The notes beneath the pieces are model-generated. The model saw only the letters and a list, made by a program, of their open reading frames with translations. It did no database searches and was not told the origin of the DNA. A DNA stretch of 64,000 nt from Streptomyces californicus (GTDB lineage: Bacteria; Actinomycetota; Actinomycetes; Streptomycetales; Streptomycetaceae). A program made the translations under genes and the position numbers. Of this stretch, positions 1 through 7,154 are shown piece after piece. Numbering within the stretch: the stretch's first letter is position 1; the number at the start of each line of letters is the position of its first letter. The stretch lies in NCBI RefSeq assembly GCF_000717645.1, contig NZ_JNZZ01000001.1, positions 62,001 through 126,000 on the forward strand, written 5' to 3'.

Positions 1-675
1 AGGCCCGCCCGCCTGCACGGCACATCGGAGCACGTACGCCTCCTGGGGACGCTGGTCTCCGTCCTGTGCGAGCTGAGCGACACGGGCCCGGTGCCGTCGC
101 TGGTCTCCGAGATGCTGGAGCTGGCGGAGTCCGTCGACGCCCCGGGCATACTCGGCCGCTCCCAGTGGGTGGCCGCCATGGCCTACGACCAGCTCGGCAG
201 CGCCGAGGACGCGCATACGTTCATCGTCCGGGCGCGCCAGCACCTGACGCCGGCCACCCTGACCCTGCGGGACTGGCTGCGGTTCTGCCGTTCGACCACG
301 AGCATCCTGCTGAACACCGGGCATCTGGACGACGCGCACGAATGGCTGCTCGGCGCCGAGCAGACGACGTCGCTGATGAACGTCCCGGCGGAGACGGCCG
401 CGCTGGCCGCCCTGCGCGCGCGGCACGAGAGCGCGCTCGGCCGGCACGAGAGCGCCCTGAAGCTCTACGTCGGCCTGACCGGCGAGGACTCGCCGCTCTC
501 CGGACTCCAGCTGGCCCGGGTCTGCCTCGCCAAGGCCGAGGAGCTGAGGGCGCTGAACCGGCCCGAGGAGGCGGCGGAGGCCCTCCGGGGGGCCGCCGCG
601 ATCTGCGAGGAGAACGGGGCCTACCAGCTCGCCGTGCAGATGTGGCGCCGGATGGACGAGATCCGCTCGCACTGA
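1..675 (+). CDS. TPR-type transcriptional regulator, C-terminal part (5' end outside window)
   Basis: The reading frame is open from the first base of the window, so only the last 224 residues are visible. They form all-helical, Ala/Leu-rich repeats of roughly 35-40 residues, typical of a tetratricopeptide-repeat domain. Examples are the stretches beginning ESVDAPGILGRSQWVA and NRPEEAAEALRGAAAICEE. In Streptomyces such C-terminal TPR blocks usually follow an N-terminal XRE or SARP/AfsR-type DNA-binding domain, but that part is not in the window, so regulator status is inference. The gene converges on the secreted repeat-peptide gene at 855-1295, with a perfect hairpin between them. It could instead be a plain TPR scaffold protein. 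Confidence 0.6.
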   Translation, partial: RPARLHGTSEHVRLLGTLVSVLCELSDTGPVPSLVSEMLELAESVDAPGILGRSQWVAAMAYDQLGSAEDAHTFIVRARQHLTPATLTLRDWLRFCRSTTSILLNTGHLDDAHEWLLGAEQTTSLMNVPAETAALAALRARHESALGRHESALKLYVGLTGEDSPLSGLQLARVCLAKAEELRALNRPEEAAEALRGAAAICEENGAYQLAVQMWRRMDEIRSH

Positions 676-786
676 GGGAACCCCGCCGGATCCGCTCGCG
701 CCGAGGGCGCCCCGCCGGGGCGGGAGGCGCCCGTCCCGGCGGGGCGGAGACCGCCCTGTTCCACCGGGGCGGAAGGCGGGCCCGCC

Positions 787-836
787 GGGTACGGCTGAGG
801 GGCGAAGCGTTCTCGCTTCGCCCCTCAGCCGTACCC
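787..836. terminator. Perfect 23-bp inverted repeat, bidirectional terminator
   Basis: The arms at 787-809 and 814-836 are exact reverse complements around a 4-base loop (TTCT). The hairpin lies between the stop of the TPR gene at 675 and the stop of the repeat-peptide gene at 855, so it can end transcription from both sides. There is no poly-T tract, as is usual for Streptomyces terminators. Confidence 0.85.
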
Positions 837-854
837 GTCTCCCCTCGCCCCGGC

Positions 855-1295
855 CTACCAGGGCCAGTCCGTGTTCCCGGCCGTCGCCGTCCGCCACGGC
901 CGGTCCGTGCTCGCGGCGGACGCCTTCCCCGCCGCCCACGGCCAGTCCGCGGCCTCTCTCGCGTCCGTTCTCGCGCGCCACGGCCAGTCGGTGCTGTCGT
1001 CCGTGCCCGCGCTCGCGCGCCACGGCCAGTCGGTGTTCTCGTCCGCGCCCGCGCCCGCGCGCCACGGCCAGTCCGTCTCCACCACGGCGCCCTGCCGCGT
1101 CGCCGACTGCCGGCCCCGGTCGACCGCGGCTCTCGTACAGTCGCCCGCCCGCTCCGTACAGAGAGCGCCGGACCGCTGGGCGTCGCCCGGTTGCGCCCAG
1201 GCGGCCCCCGCCGTCCCGGCCACGGTCCCCGCCGTGAGCACGAACACCGATACCGCGGGGATGAAGCGGGAGGAAAGCTGCGCGATGGGGTTCAT
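855..1295 (-). CDS. Secreted small protein with six 14-residue TDWPW repeats; candidate multi-core precursor or propeptide
   Basis: This encodes 146 residues. The ATG at 1295 is preferred over an upstream in-frame start at 1376 because AAGGAG sits 6 bases before it and a Sec signal peptide begins there. Residues 1-34 are a hydrophobic signal ending in A-W-A, the predicted cleavage point. Residues 35-72 are a polar spacer with two cysteines (C46, C53) that could form a disulfide. Residues 74-146 contain DWPW at 75, 89, 103, 117 (A-D-W-P-W), 131 (degenerate D-R-P-W) and 143, a strict 14-residue period except for a 12-residue last step; the protein ends on W-P-W. Linkers are rich in Ala, Gly, Asp and Ser, and most repeats are followed by Arg. 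I recognise no family. The layout (leader plus repeated identical cores) resembles multi-core RiPP precursors or pheromone propeptides; this is inference. A structural secreted repeat protein is the alternative. Confidence 0.75.
   Translation of the reverse strand: MNPIAQLSSRFIPAVSVFVLTAGTVAGTAGAAWAQPGDAQRSGALCTERAGDCTRAAVDRGRQSATRQGAVVETDWPWRAGAGADENTDWPWRASAGTDDSTDWPWRARTDAREAADWPWAAGKASAASTDRPWRTATAGNTDWPW
858..1076 (-). repeat. 42-bp coding tandem repeats (14-residue TDWPW units)
   Basis: These are five to six in-frame units encoding residues 74-146 of the secreted protein. The core codons for D-W-P-W are the best conserved part and read GGCCAGTC-rich on the plus strand. Linkers between cores vary freely, which implies selection on the core peptide rather than on DNA. 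The fifth unit carries Arg in place of the first Trp and is followed by a 12-residue step. Confidence 0.8.
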
Positions 1296-1453
1296 TGCGG
1301 ACTCCTTGGGTTGAGGCTGGGTCGAGTCACGACGGGACGTTACTATAGTCACAGGTTTGGGTATAGAGATTGCCAAGATTCGACTCGTAAGTCAGACTCC
1401 CCAGAGATCTCTTGACTATTGTCAAATGACCTCTTACTGAGAGCGAGGGCGTC
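1296..1453. promoter_or_regulatory. Divergent promoter between repeat-peptide gene and deoxysugar operon
   Basis: This is an unusually AT-rich stretch for this genome. On the minus strand TATAGT at 1347-1342 is a good -10 for the peptide gene, giving a leader of about 40 bases with AAGGAG. At 1412-1425 a palindrome, TTGAC-TATT-GTCAA, offers a -35 hexamer in both directions and could bind a dimeric regulator. A weak -10 (TACTGA, 1435-1440) follows it toward the GTG at 1454. No experimental support. Confidence 0.5.
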
Positions 1454-2458
1454 GTGGCCGACCCGGATCCTCTTTCCCCTCTGCGTTCCGCGCGCAAGGT
1501 CCTCGCCGCCGTCGAGGCCGCAGAGGGCATCGGCCTGCTGGAGGCCGTGGCGGGCGGCCCCGTCCCAGCCGGGCAGCTCGCCGACTCCTTCGACCTGCGG
1601 CCGGAGCCCCTGCACGCACTGCTGCGCGTACTGCGGTGGCACGGTGTCCTCGACGACACCGGCGCCGCCGGATGGCAGCTCTCCGAGGTCTACCGGGAAC
1701 TGCTCACGGGCCCGCCCGGCAGCAATGCCCGCGCCCTCCTGCGGATCGAACGCTGGGCCGCCCAGGACCACCTCAACGCGGACGGTGTGACCGCCGCCCT
1801 GCGCGGCCGACGGCTGCCCACCGAGATACCGGACGCCGAACTGCCCGCCCTCGCCGACGCGATGCTCACGGGCGCCCGGGCCAGCGCCCCGCATCTGGCC
1901 CGCCTCCCCGAGCTGCGCGACCGCACCAGCCTCGCCGACATCGCCGGCGGCAGCGGGGGCTACTCGCTCACGCTGTGCCGCATGTTCCGCGGGCTGACCG
2001 CCACGGTCTACGACCGGGCGCCGATGCTGGAGCACGCGGCCCGCGCCGTGAAGGAAGCCGAACTCGGCGACCGCGTACGACTGGTGCCCTGGGACCTGCA
2101 CCGCGATCCGCTCGCCGGGCCCGAGGCCGGCGAGGCGTCCGGCCCCGCCCACGACGCGGCGCTCCTCTCGCACGTCCTGCACCTGCTCGACCGGCGGGAG
2201 CGCGTACGGCTGCTGACCGGCGCCGGCCGCCTCCTGCCCGGCGGCGGCCTCCTCCTCGTCCACGACTTCCTGTACGAGGAACCGCCCGCCGGCTCCGCGC
2301 TCGCGGCCTCGGCCGTGGACTGGCTCGCGCTCGGCGCCGCCTACCACCCGGACCGCCGGGCGCTGGCCGCCGAACTCGCCGAGGCGGGCTTCACGCTCCG
2401 GCGCACCGTCCCGCTGCCCGCGCTGGGCACGACCGTCGCCGTCGCGACCCGGGACTGA
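1454..2458 (+). CDS. SAM-dependent O-methyltransferase (acetylserotonin OMT-like)
   Basis: This 334-residue class I methyltransferase has an N-terminal winged-helix/dimerisation region (about 1-100) typical of the plant-OMT/TcmN/DnrK family. A SAM site follows at about 160-185 (ADIAGGSGGYS then an acidic D at the end of strand 2). The family methylates hydroxyls on sugars or aromatic/polyketide aglycones; the acceptor here is unknown. It is the first gene of the deoxysugar operon, and its TGA is 3 bases before the GTG of the 4,6-dehydratase. The GTG start at 1454 has a weak GCGAGGG upstream. It could methylate a sugar hydroxyl after transfer or an aglycone hydroxyl. Confidence 0.75.
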   Translation: MADPDPLSPLRSARKVLAAVEAAEGIGLLEAVAGGPVPAGQLADSFDLRPEPLHALLRVLRWHGVLDDTGAAGWQLSEVYRELLTGPPGSNARALLRIERWAAQDHLNADGVTAALRGRRLPTEIPDAELPALADAMLTGARASAPHLARLPELRDRTSLADIAGGSGGYSLTLCRMFRGLTATVYDRAPMLEHAARAVKEAELGDRVRLVPWDLHRDPLAGPEAGEASGPAHDAALLSHVLHLLDRRERVRLLTGAGRLLPGGGLLLVHDFLYEEPPAGSALAASAVDWLALGAAYHPDRRALAAELAEAGFTLRRTVPLPALGTTVAVATRD

Positions 2459-2461
2459 GCC

Positions 2462-3523
2462 GTGCACATCCTCGTGACCGGCGGAGCCGGATTCATCGGG
2501 AGCACCTACGTGCGCGCCCTGCTGAGCGGGGACTACCCCGCGTTCGCGGGAGCCGACGTGACGGTGCTCGACAAACTCACCTACGCGGGCAATCCCGCCA
2601 ACCTCGCGGCGGTGGCGGGCCGTCCGGGCTTCCGCCTGGTCTCCGGCGACATCGCCGACGCCCCGCTCGTGAGGGAACTGCTCGTCCCGGGCTCCGTCGT
2701 GGTCAACTTCGCGGCGGAGACGCACGTCGACCGGTCCATCGACGACGCCGGGTCCTTCGTGCACACCAACGTGACCGGCACCCACGTGCTGCTGGAGACG
2801 GCCCTGCGGCAGCGGGCCGACCGCTTCCTCCAGGTGTCCACCGACGAGGTCTACGGCTCGATCCCCACCGGCTCCTGGACCGAGAGCTCCCCCCTGCTGC
2901 CCAACTCCCCGTACGCGGCCTCGAAGGCGTCGGCGGACCTGCTGGCCCTCTCCTACTTCCGCACCCACGGCCTCGACGTACGGATCACCCGGTGCAGCAA
3001 CAACTACGGCCCCCACCAGCACCCGGAGAAGCTGATCCCCCGGTTCACCACCCGGCTGCTGGCCGGGCGCACCGTTCCGCTCTACGGCGACGGCCGCCAC
3101 ATACGCGACTGGCTGCACGTCGACGACCACTGCCGGGGCATCCAACTGGCGCTGGAACGGGGTGAGCCCGGGAACGTCTACCACATCGGCGGCGGCACCG
3201 AGCTGAGCAACCGCAGCCTCACCCGCGAACTGCTGGCCGCGTGCGGCGCCGACTGGAGCGCGGTGCGCCACGTCGCCGACCGGCTGGGCCACGACCGGCG
3301 CTACTCCCTGGACGACAGCAGACTGCGGGCGCTCGGCTACCGGCCCCGGACCGCGTTCGCCGAGGGCCTGCGCGCCACCGTCGACTGGTACCGGAGCCAT
3401 CCGGACTGGTGGGCCACCCGTGCGGAGTACGACGCCCGGTACGCGAACGCTGACGAGAGGAGGGACACCCCGTGCGCGGCATCATCCTCGCTGGAGGTTC
3501 GGCAACCCGGCTCCGTCCACTGA
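2462..3523 (+). CDS. rmlB: dTDP-glucose 4,6-dehydratase
   Basis: Converts dTDP-D-glucose to dTDP-4-keto-6-deoxy-D-glucose, the branch point of all 6-deoxyhexoses. It is an extended SDR: the NAD-binding GGAGFIG is at residues 7-13, the catalytic T127-D128-E129 sits in STDEVYGS, and Y151xxxK155 in YAASK. Its 353 residues are slightly longer than usual because the C-terminus runs past the start of the next gene, giving a 52-base overlap with rmlA. The GTG start is placed 3 bases after the methyltransferase stop. Such pathway-specific copies sit beside RmlA in antibiotic sugar clusters. Confidence 0.95.
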   Translation: MHILVTGGAGFIGSTYVRALLSGDYPAFAGADVTVLDKLTYAGNPANLAAVAGRPGFRLVSGDIADAPLVRELLVPGSVVVNFAAETHVDRSIDDAGSFVHTNVTGTHVLLETALRQRADRFLQVSTDEVYGSIPTGSWTESSPLLPNSPYAASKASADLLALSYFRTHGLDVRITRCSNNYGPHQHPEKLIPRFTTRLLAGRTVPLYGDGRHIRDWLHVDDHCRGIQLALERGEPGNVYHIGGGTELSNRSLTRELLAACGADWSAVRHVADRLGHDRRYSLDDSRLRALGYRPRTAFAEGLRATVDWYRSHPDWWATRAEYDARYANADERRDTPCAASSSLEVRQPGSVH

Positions 3524-4410
3524 CCCTGGTCTCCTCGAAACAGCTCCTGCCGGTCTACGACAAGCCGATGATCTACTATCCGCTGTCGCTGCTCATCGAA
3601 CTGGGGCTGCGCGAGATCCTGGTGATCGCCGCCCCGGAGCACCGCGACAGCTACGAGCGGCTGCTCGGCGACGGCAGCCAGTACGGCATCCGCCTGGAGT
3701 ACGCGGTCCAGGACCTCCCCCGCGGTCTGGCCCACGCCCTGCTGCTGGCCCGCTCCTTCGTCGACGACGGCCCGATGTGCCTGGCGCTGGGGGACAACCT
3801 GTTCCACGGCCCGAAGCTGCCCACGCGGCTGCGCGACGCCCTGCTCCGGCACCAGGGGTGCACCCTGTTCAGCCGCAAGGTGGCGAACCCGGAGCGGTAC
3901 GGCGTGGCCACGGTGGACGCCCGGGGCCGGATCACCCATCTCGTGGAGAAACCCGAGCGGCCCCGCTCCAGCCTCGCGGTCACCGGCCTGTACTTCTACG
4001 ACAACGACGCCCTGGACAAGGCGGCCGGCCTCACCCCTTCGCACCGGGGCGAGCTGGAGATCACCGACCTGAACCGGAGCTACGTGCGGGAGGGGCGGGC
4101 CACCCTGGTGGAACTGGGCGACGACACGACCTGGTTCGACACCGGGACCCCCGACAGCCTCCTGGACGCCGCCCAGTACATCCGGATGCAGCAGCAGTTG
4201 CGGGCCGCTCCCGTCGGGAGCCCCGCGGAGTCGGCCCTGCGGGCCGGCCTCATCGACCGGGTGCCCCCGGAGGGGCCCGCGCCCCGCCCCCCGGAGCGGC
4301 CCGCTCCCGGGCCCCACCCCGTCGCCGCACCCGCCCGGCCGGCGGGCCCCTCGGGCCGGGCGGGCCCCGCCGGGCACCGGCACAGCCTGCTGGCCGAGCC
4401 GCAGCCGTGA
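3472..4410 (+). CDS. rmlA: Glucose-1-phosphate thymidylyltransferase
   Basis: Makes dTDP-glucose from glucose-1-phosphate and dTTP, the first step of the sugar pathway. The nucleotide loop LAGGSATRLRPLT is at residues 6-18 (Ala where many homologues have Gly), followed by SKQLLPVYDKPMIYYPLS. Other conserved blocks are LGDN, VEKPERP and DTGTPDSL. The catalytic core ends near residue 250; the last ~60 residues are a Pro/Ala/Arg-rich tail with no expected fold, probably a disordered extension. The GTG start has a strong AGGAGG ribosome site inside the end of rmlB, so translation is coupled. Confidence 0.95.
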   Translation: MRGIILAGGSATRLRPLTLVSSKQLLPVYDKPMIYYPLSLLIELGLREILVIAAPEHRDSYERLLGDGSQYGIRLEYAVQDLPRGLAHALLLARSFVDDGPMCLALGDNLFHGPKLPTRLRDALLRHQGCTLFSRKVANPERYGVATVDARGRITHLVEKPERPRSSLAVTGLYFYDNDALDKAAGLTPSHRGELEITDLNRSYVREGRATLVELGDDTTWFDTGTPDSLLDAAQYIRMQQQLRAAPVGSPAESALRAGLIDRVPPEGPAPRPPERPAPGPHPVAAPARPAGPSGRAGPAGHRHSLLAEPQP

Positions 4411-4427
4411 ACCGCAAGGAGACGACC

Positions 4428-5732
4428 ATGAGCCACCGCAAGGACCGCCTCCTCGCGGAGGTGCGCGCCTACCACCGGGAGCAGGAATCCGGCGGGCGCT
4501 TCGAGCCGGGGGTCACCGAGATCTGGCCCTCGGGCGCCGTGCTCGACGCGAACGACCGGGTGGCGCTCGTGGAGGCGGCGCTCACGATGCGGATCGCGGC
4601 GGGCTCCGACTGCCGGAAGTTCGAGTCGGCGTTCGCCCGCCGGCTCGGGCTGCGCAAGGCGCACCTGACCAACTCGGGCTCCTCGGCGAACCTCCTGGCG
4701 CTCACCGCCCTCACCTCGCCCGTGCTGGGCGAGCGCAGGCTGCGGCCGGGCGACGAGGTGATCACCGTCGCGGCCGGGTTCCCCACCACGGTCAACCCGA
4801 TCATCCAGAACGGTCTGGTGCCGGTCTTCGTCGACATCGAACTCGGCACCTACAACGCCACCGCCGAGCACGTGGCCCGCGCGATCGGACCGCGTACCCG
4901 GGCCATCTCCATGGCGCACGCGCTGGGCAACCCCTTCCAGGCGGCCGAGATCGCCGAACTCGCCGAGGCTCACGGCCTGTTCCTCGTCGAGGACAACTGC
5001 GACGCGGTGGGCTCCACCTACCGCGGCCGGCTCACCGGCACGTTCGGCGACCTGTCGACCGTCAGCTTCTATCCGGCGCACCACCTGACGATGGGCGAGG
5101 GCGGCTGCGTCCTGACCTCGAACATGGCGCTGGCCCGGGTGGTGGAGTCGCTGCGCGACTGGGGGCGCGACTGCTGGTGCGAGCCGGGCGAGAGCAACCG
5201 GTGCCTCAAGCGCTTCTCGTACCAGATGGGCACGCTGCCGGAGGGCTACGACCACAAGTACATCTTCTCGCACGTGGGGTACAACCTGAAGGCCACGGAC
5301 ATCCAAGCGGCGCTGGGCCGCAGCCAGTTGAACCGGCTCGACGAGTTCTGCGCGGCGCGTCGGCACAACTGGCGGCGGCTGCGCGAGGGGCTGGACGGGC
5401 TGCCGCACCTGCTGCTGCCCCGGGCCACCGAGGGCAGCGATCCGAGCTGGTTCGGCTTCGTCATGACGATCGGGCCCGAGGCGCCGTTCACGACGGCGGA
5501 GCTGGTGGCGTTCCTGGAGGAGCGCAGGATCGGCACCCGCCGGCTGTTCGCCGGCAACCTCACGGCGCACCCCGCCTACCAGGGGGTGGAGCACCGGGTG
5601 TCCGGGACGCTGACCAACAGCGACATCGTCACCGGGCGGACCATCTGGACCGGCGTCTACCCGGGGCTCACCGACGAGATGATCGACTACGTCGTCACCT
5701 CCATCAAGGAGTTCGTCGCGGCCCGCGGCTGA
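4428..5732 (+). CDS. NDP-4-keto-6-deoxyhexose 3,4-dehydratase (RfbH/SpnQ/E1 family)
   Basis: This is a PLP- and [2Fe-2S]-dependent enzyme of 434 residues that removes the C3 hydroxyl from a 4-keto-6-deoxyhexose. Within the DegT aminotransferase fold, the Schiff-base lysine is replaced by histidine (H219 in FYPAHHLTMGEGG), the hallmark of the E1/ColD/SpnQ group. Cysteines C191, C249, C251 and C259 match the iron-sulfur ligands of E1 (motif RDCWCEPGESNRC). The ATG at 4428 has AAGGAG 7 bases upstream. With the 2,3-dehydratase and 3-ketoreductase downstream it gives the 2,3,6-trideoxy skeleton needed for forosamine. The electron donor reductase is not encoded here and is probably a general ferredoxin system. 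Confidence 0.92.
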   Translation: MSHRKDRLLAEVRAYHREQESGGRFEPGVTEIWPSGAVLDANDRVALVEAALTMRIAAGSDCRKFESAFARRLGLRKAHLTNSGSSANLLALTALTSPVLGERRLRPGDEVITVAAGFPTTVNPIIQNGLVPVFVDIELGTYNATAEHVARAIGPRTRAISMAHALGNPFQAAEIAELAEAHGLFLVEDNCDAVGSTYRGRLTGTFGDLSTVSFYPAHHLTMGEGGCVLTSNMALARVVESLRDWGRDCWCEPGESNRCLKRFSYQMGTLPEGYDHKYIFSHVGYNLKATDIQAALGRSQLNRLDEFCAARRHNWRRLREGLDGLPHLLLPRATEGSDPSWFGFVMTIGPEAPFTTAELVAFLEERRIGTRRLFAGNLTAHPAYQGVEHRVSGTLTNSDIVTGRTIWTGVYPGLTDEMIDYVVTSIKEFVAARG

Positions 5733-5885
5733 CCGGTCGCCGCCACCCGCCCCCGGCCCGCCGGCTCCCCGCCCCCGGCTCTCCGGCTCCCCGCCACCGG
5801 GGAGGGACGGGCCTCCCGACAAGTCCGCCTCCCCGGAAGCCGACCGTCTTCCTACGAGCCCACTTCCTGACGATGGGATCGCCTC

Positions 5886-7154
5886 GTGCGCGTTCTGTTC
5901 TGCGTCTTTCCCCACACCTCCCACCTGCACGCCGTCGTTCCGCTCGCCTGGGCGCTGCAGAACGCCGGCCACGAGGTGCGCGTCGCCCTGCACCCGGACG
6001 CGCTGAACCTGGCGACCGATGCCGGGCTGAGCGCCGTGGCCATCGGCACCCGCGAGCACCTCGGGGAGATCGTCGCGGCGAACCCGGACCCGGCCAAGCT
6101 GCCGAAGCTCACCGGTTCGATGGCGCTCGACCCGGCCGCGGGGCCGGGCCGCCTGCAGGCCCAGTGGCTGCACTACACCGCCATGCTCGCCCAGTACCGC
6201 CCCGTCGTGGACGACCTGGTCGCTCTGGCCCGGCGCTGGCGGCCCGACCTCGTGCTGTGGGACCCGCTGTGCGTCCCGGCCGCCGTCGCCGCCGAGGTGA
6301 CGGGCGCGGCCCACGCGCGTTTCCTGTGGGGCCAGGACAACATCGCCTGGCTGCGGGCCAAGCAGCTCGAAGCGGCCGCCGCGGCCCCGGCGCCGGGGGC
6401 CACCGCTCCCCGGCCGCGCCGGGACCCGGTGCGGTCGCTGATGCGCCCGATGCTGGAGGCGTACGGGCTCGACTACCGCGAGGAGCTGCTGCTCGGCCAG
6501 TGGACCGTGGACCCGTCACCGGAGGCCATGCGGCTTCCGGCCGCGCCGGTCTACGTGCCGATGCGCTGGGTCCCGTACAACGGGGGCTCCCCGGTGCCCG
6601 CCTGGCTGGACGAGCCGCCCCGTCGGCCCCGGGTCGCCCTGACGCTCGGTGTCGGCGGGCGGGGGAGGCAGCTGTTCGAGGAGGCGGGCGTGACCTTCGC
6701 GGAGGTCGTCGCGGCCATCACCGGGCTGGGTGCGGAGGTGGTGGCGACCGGCCATCCGGGGCTGCCGCCGGGCGCGGAGGCGCCCGAGGGGGTGCGGCTG
6801 GTCGACTACCTGCCGCTCAACCAGCTCCTGCCGACCTGTTCGGCGGTGATCCACCACGGGGGCGCGGGCAGCTTCGCCGCGGCGGTCGCGCACCGGGTGC
6901 CGCAGCTCGTCACTCCCGTGCCGTTCTGGTCGGAGAGCGAGACGGCCCGCTACGTCGAGGAGCGGGGAGCCGGACTGGCCCTGGAGACGGATCAGTTCAC
7001 TCTGGACGCCTTCTCCGCGCGGCTGCGCAGGCTGCTCACCGAGGACGCCTTCCGGGACGGGGCGCTGATGCTGGCCAAGGAGACGCAAGGCGTGCCAGGC
7101 CCGGCGGAGTTGGTGCCGGTCCTGGCCGAACTCACCCTGCGGCACCGCCGATGA
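5886..7154 (+). CDS. Glycosyltransferase, macrolide/aromatic polyketide type (GT1)
   Basis: This 422-residue GT-B enzyme transfers a deoxysugar from its nucleotide to an aglycone. The N-terminal FCVFPHTSHLHAVVPLAWAL is the acceptor-domain start seen in DesVII/EryCIII relatives. The C-terminal donor site includes VIHHGGAGSFAAAVAHRVPQ and a D/Q motif region. Family members that attach aminosugars often need a P450-like helper protein (DesVIII type); none is seen next to it. A 153-base gap with a small hairpin (5787-5804) precedes the GTG start, and the stop overlaps the ATG of the next gene. It is the only glycosyltransferase in the window, although the operon could make two sugars. Confidence 0.9.
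   Translation: MRVLFCVFPHTSHLHAVVPLAWALQNAGHEVRVALHPDALNLATDAGLSAVAIGTREHLGEIVAANPDPAKLPKLTGSMALDPAAGPGRLQAQWLHYTAMLAQYRPVVDDLVALARRWRPDLVLWDPLCVPAAVAAEVTGAAHARFLWGQDNIAWLRAKQLEAAAAAPAPGATAPRPRRDPVRSLMRPMLEAYGLDYREELLLGQWTVDPSPEAMRLPAAPVYVPMRWVPYNGGSPVPAWLDEPPRRPRVALTLGVGGRGRQLFEEAGVTFAEVVAAITGLGAEVVATGHPGLPPGAEAPEGVRLVDYLPLNQLLPTCSAVIHHGGAGSFAAAVAHRVPQLVTPVPFWSESETARYVEERGAGLALETDQFTLDAFSARLRRLLTEDAFRDGALMLAKETQGVPGPAELVPVLAELTLRHRR

Noticed and set aside
858..1076. Possible CRISPR-like array
   Set aside because: Units are 42 bp, in frame and imperfect, with no unique spacers of constant length and no cas genes; they are coding repeats.
871..1314. Plus-strand open frame across the repeat region, reading repeated R-H-G-Q-S units
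   Set aside because: It is the complement of the TDWPW repeats. It has no ribosome site or signal, and the minus strand has AAGGAG, a signal peptide and a clean end.
66..1415. 449-codon plus-strand frame spanning the left end
   Set aside because: Arg/Pro/Gly-rich shadow of the TPR gene and the repeat gene; it runs through the terminator hairpin.
1349..3400. 683-codon minus-strand open frame
   Set aside because: Shadow of the O-methyltransferase and rmlB genes caused by GC codon bias; low-complexity Gly/Val/Arg translation with no domain.
4080..6314. 744-codon minus-strand open frame opposite the 3,4-dehydratase and glycosyltransferase
   Set aside because: Shadow frame; the plus strand carries intact family motifs and coupled starts.
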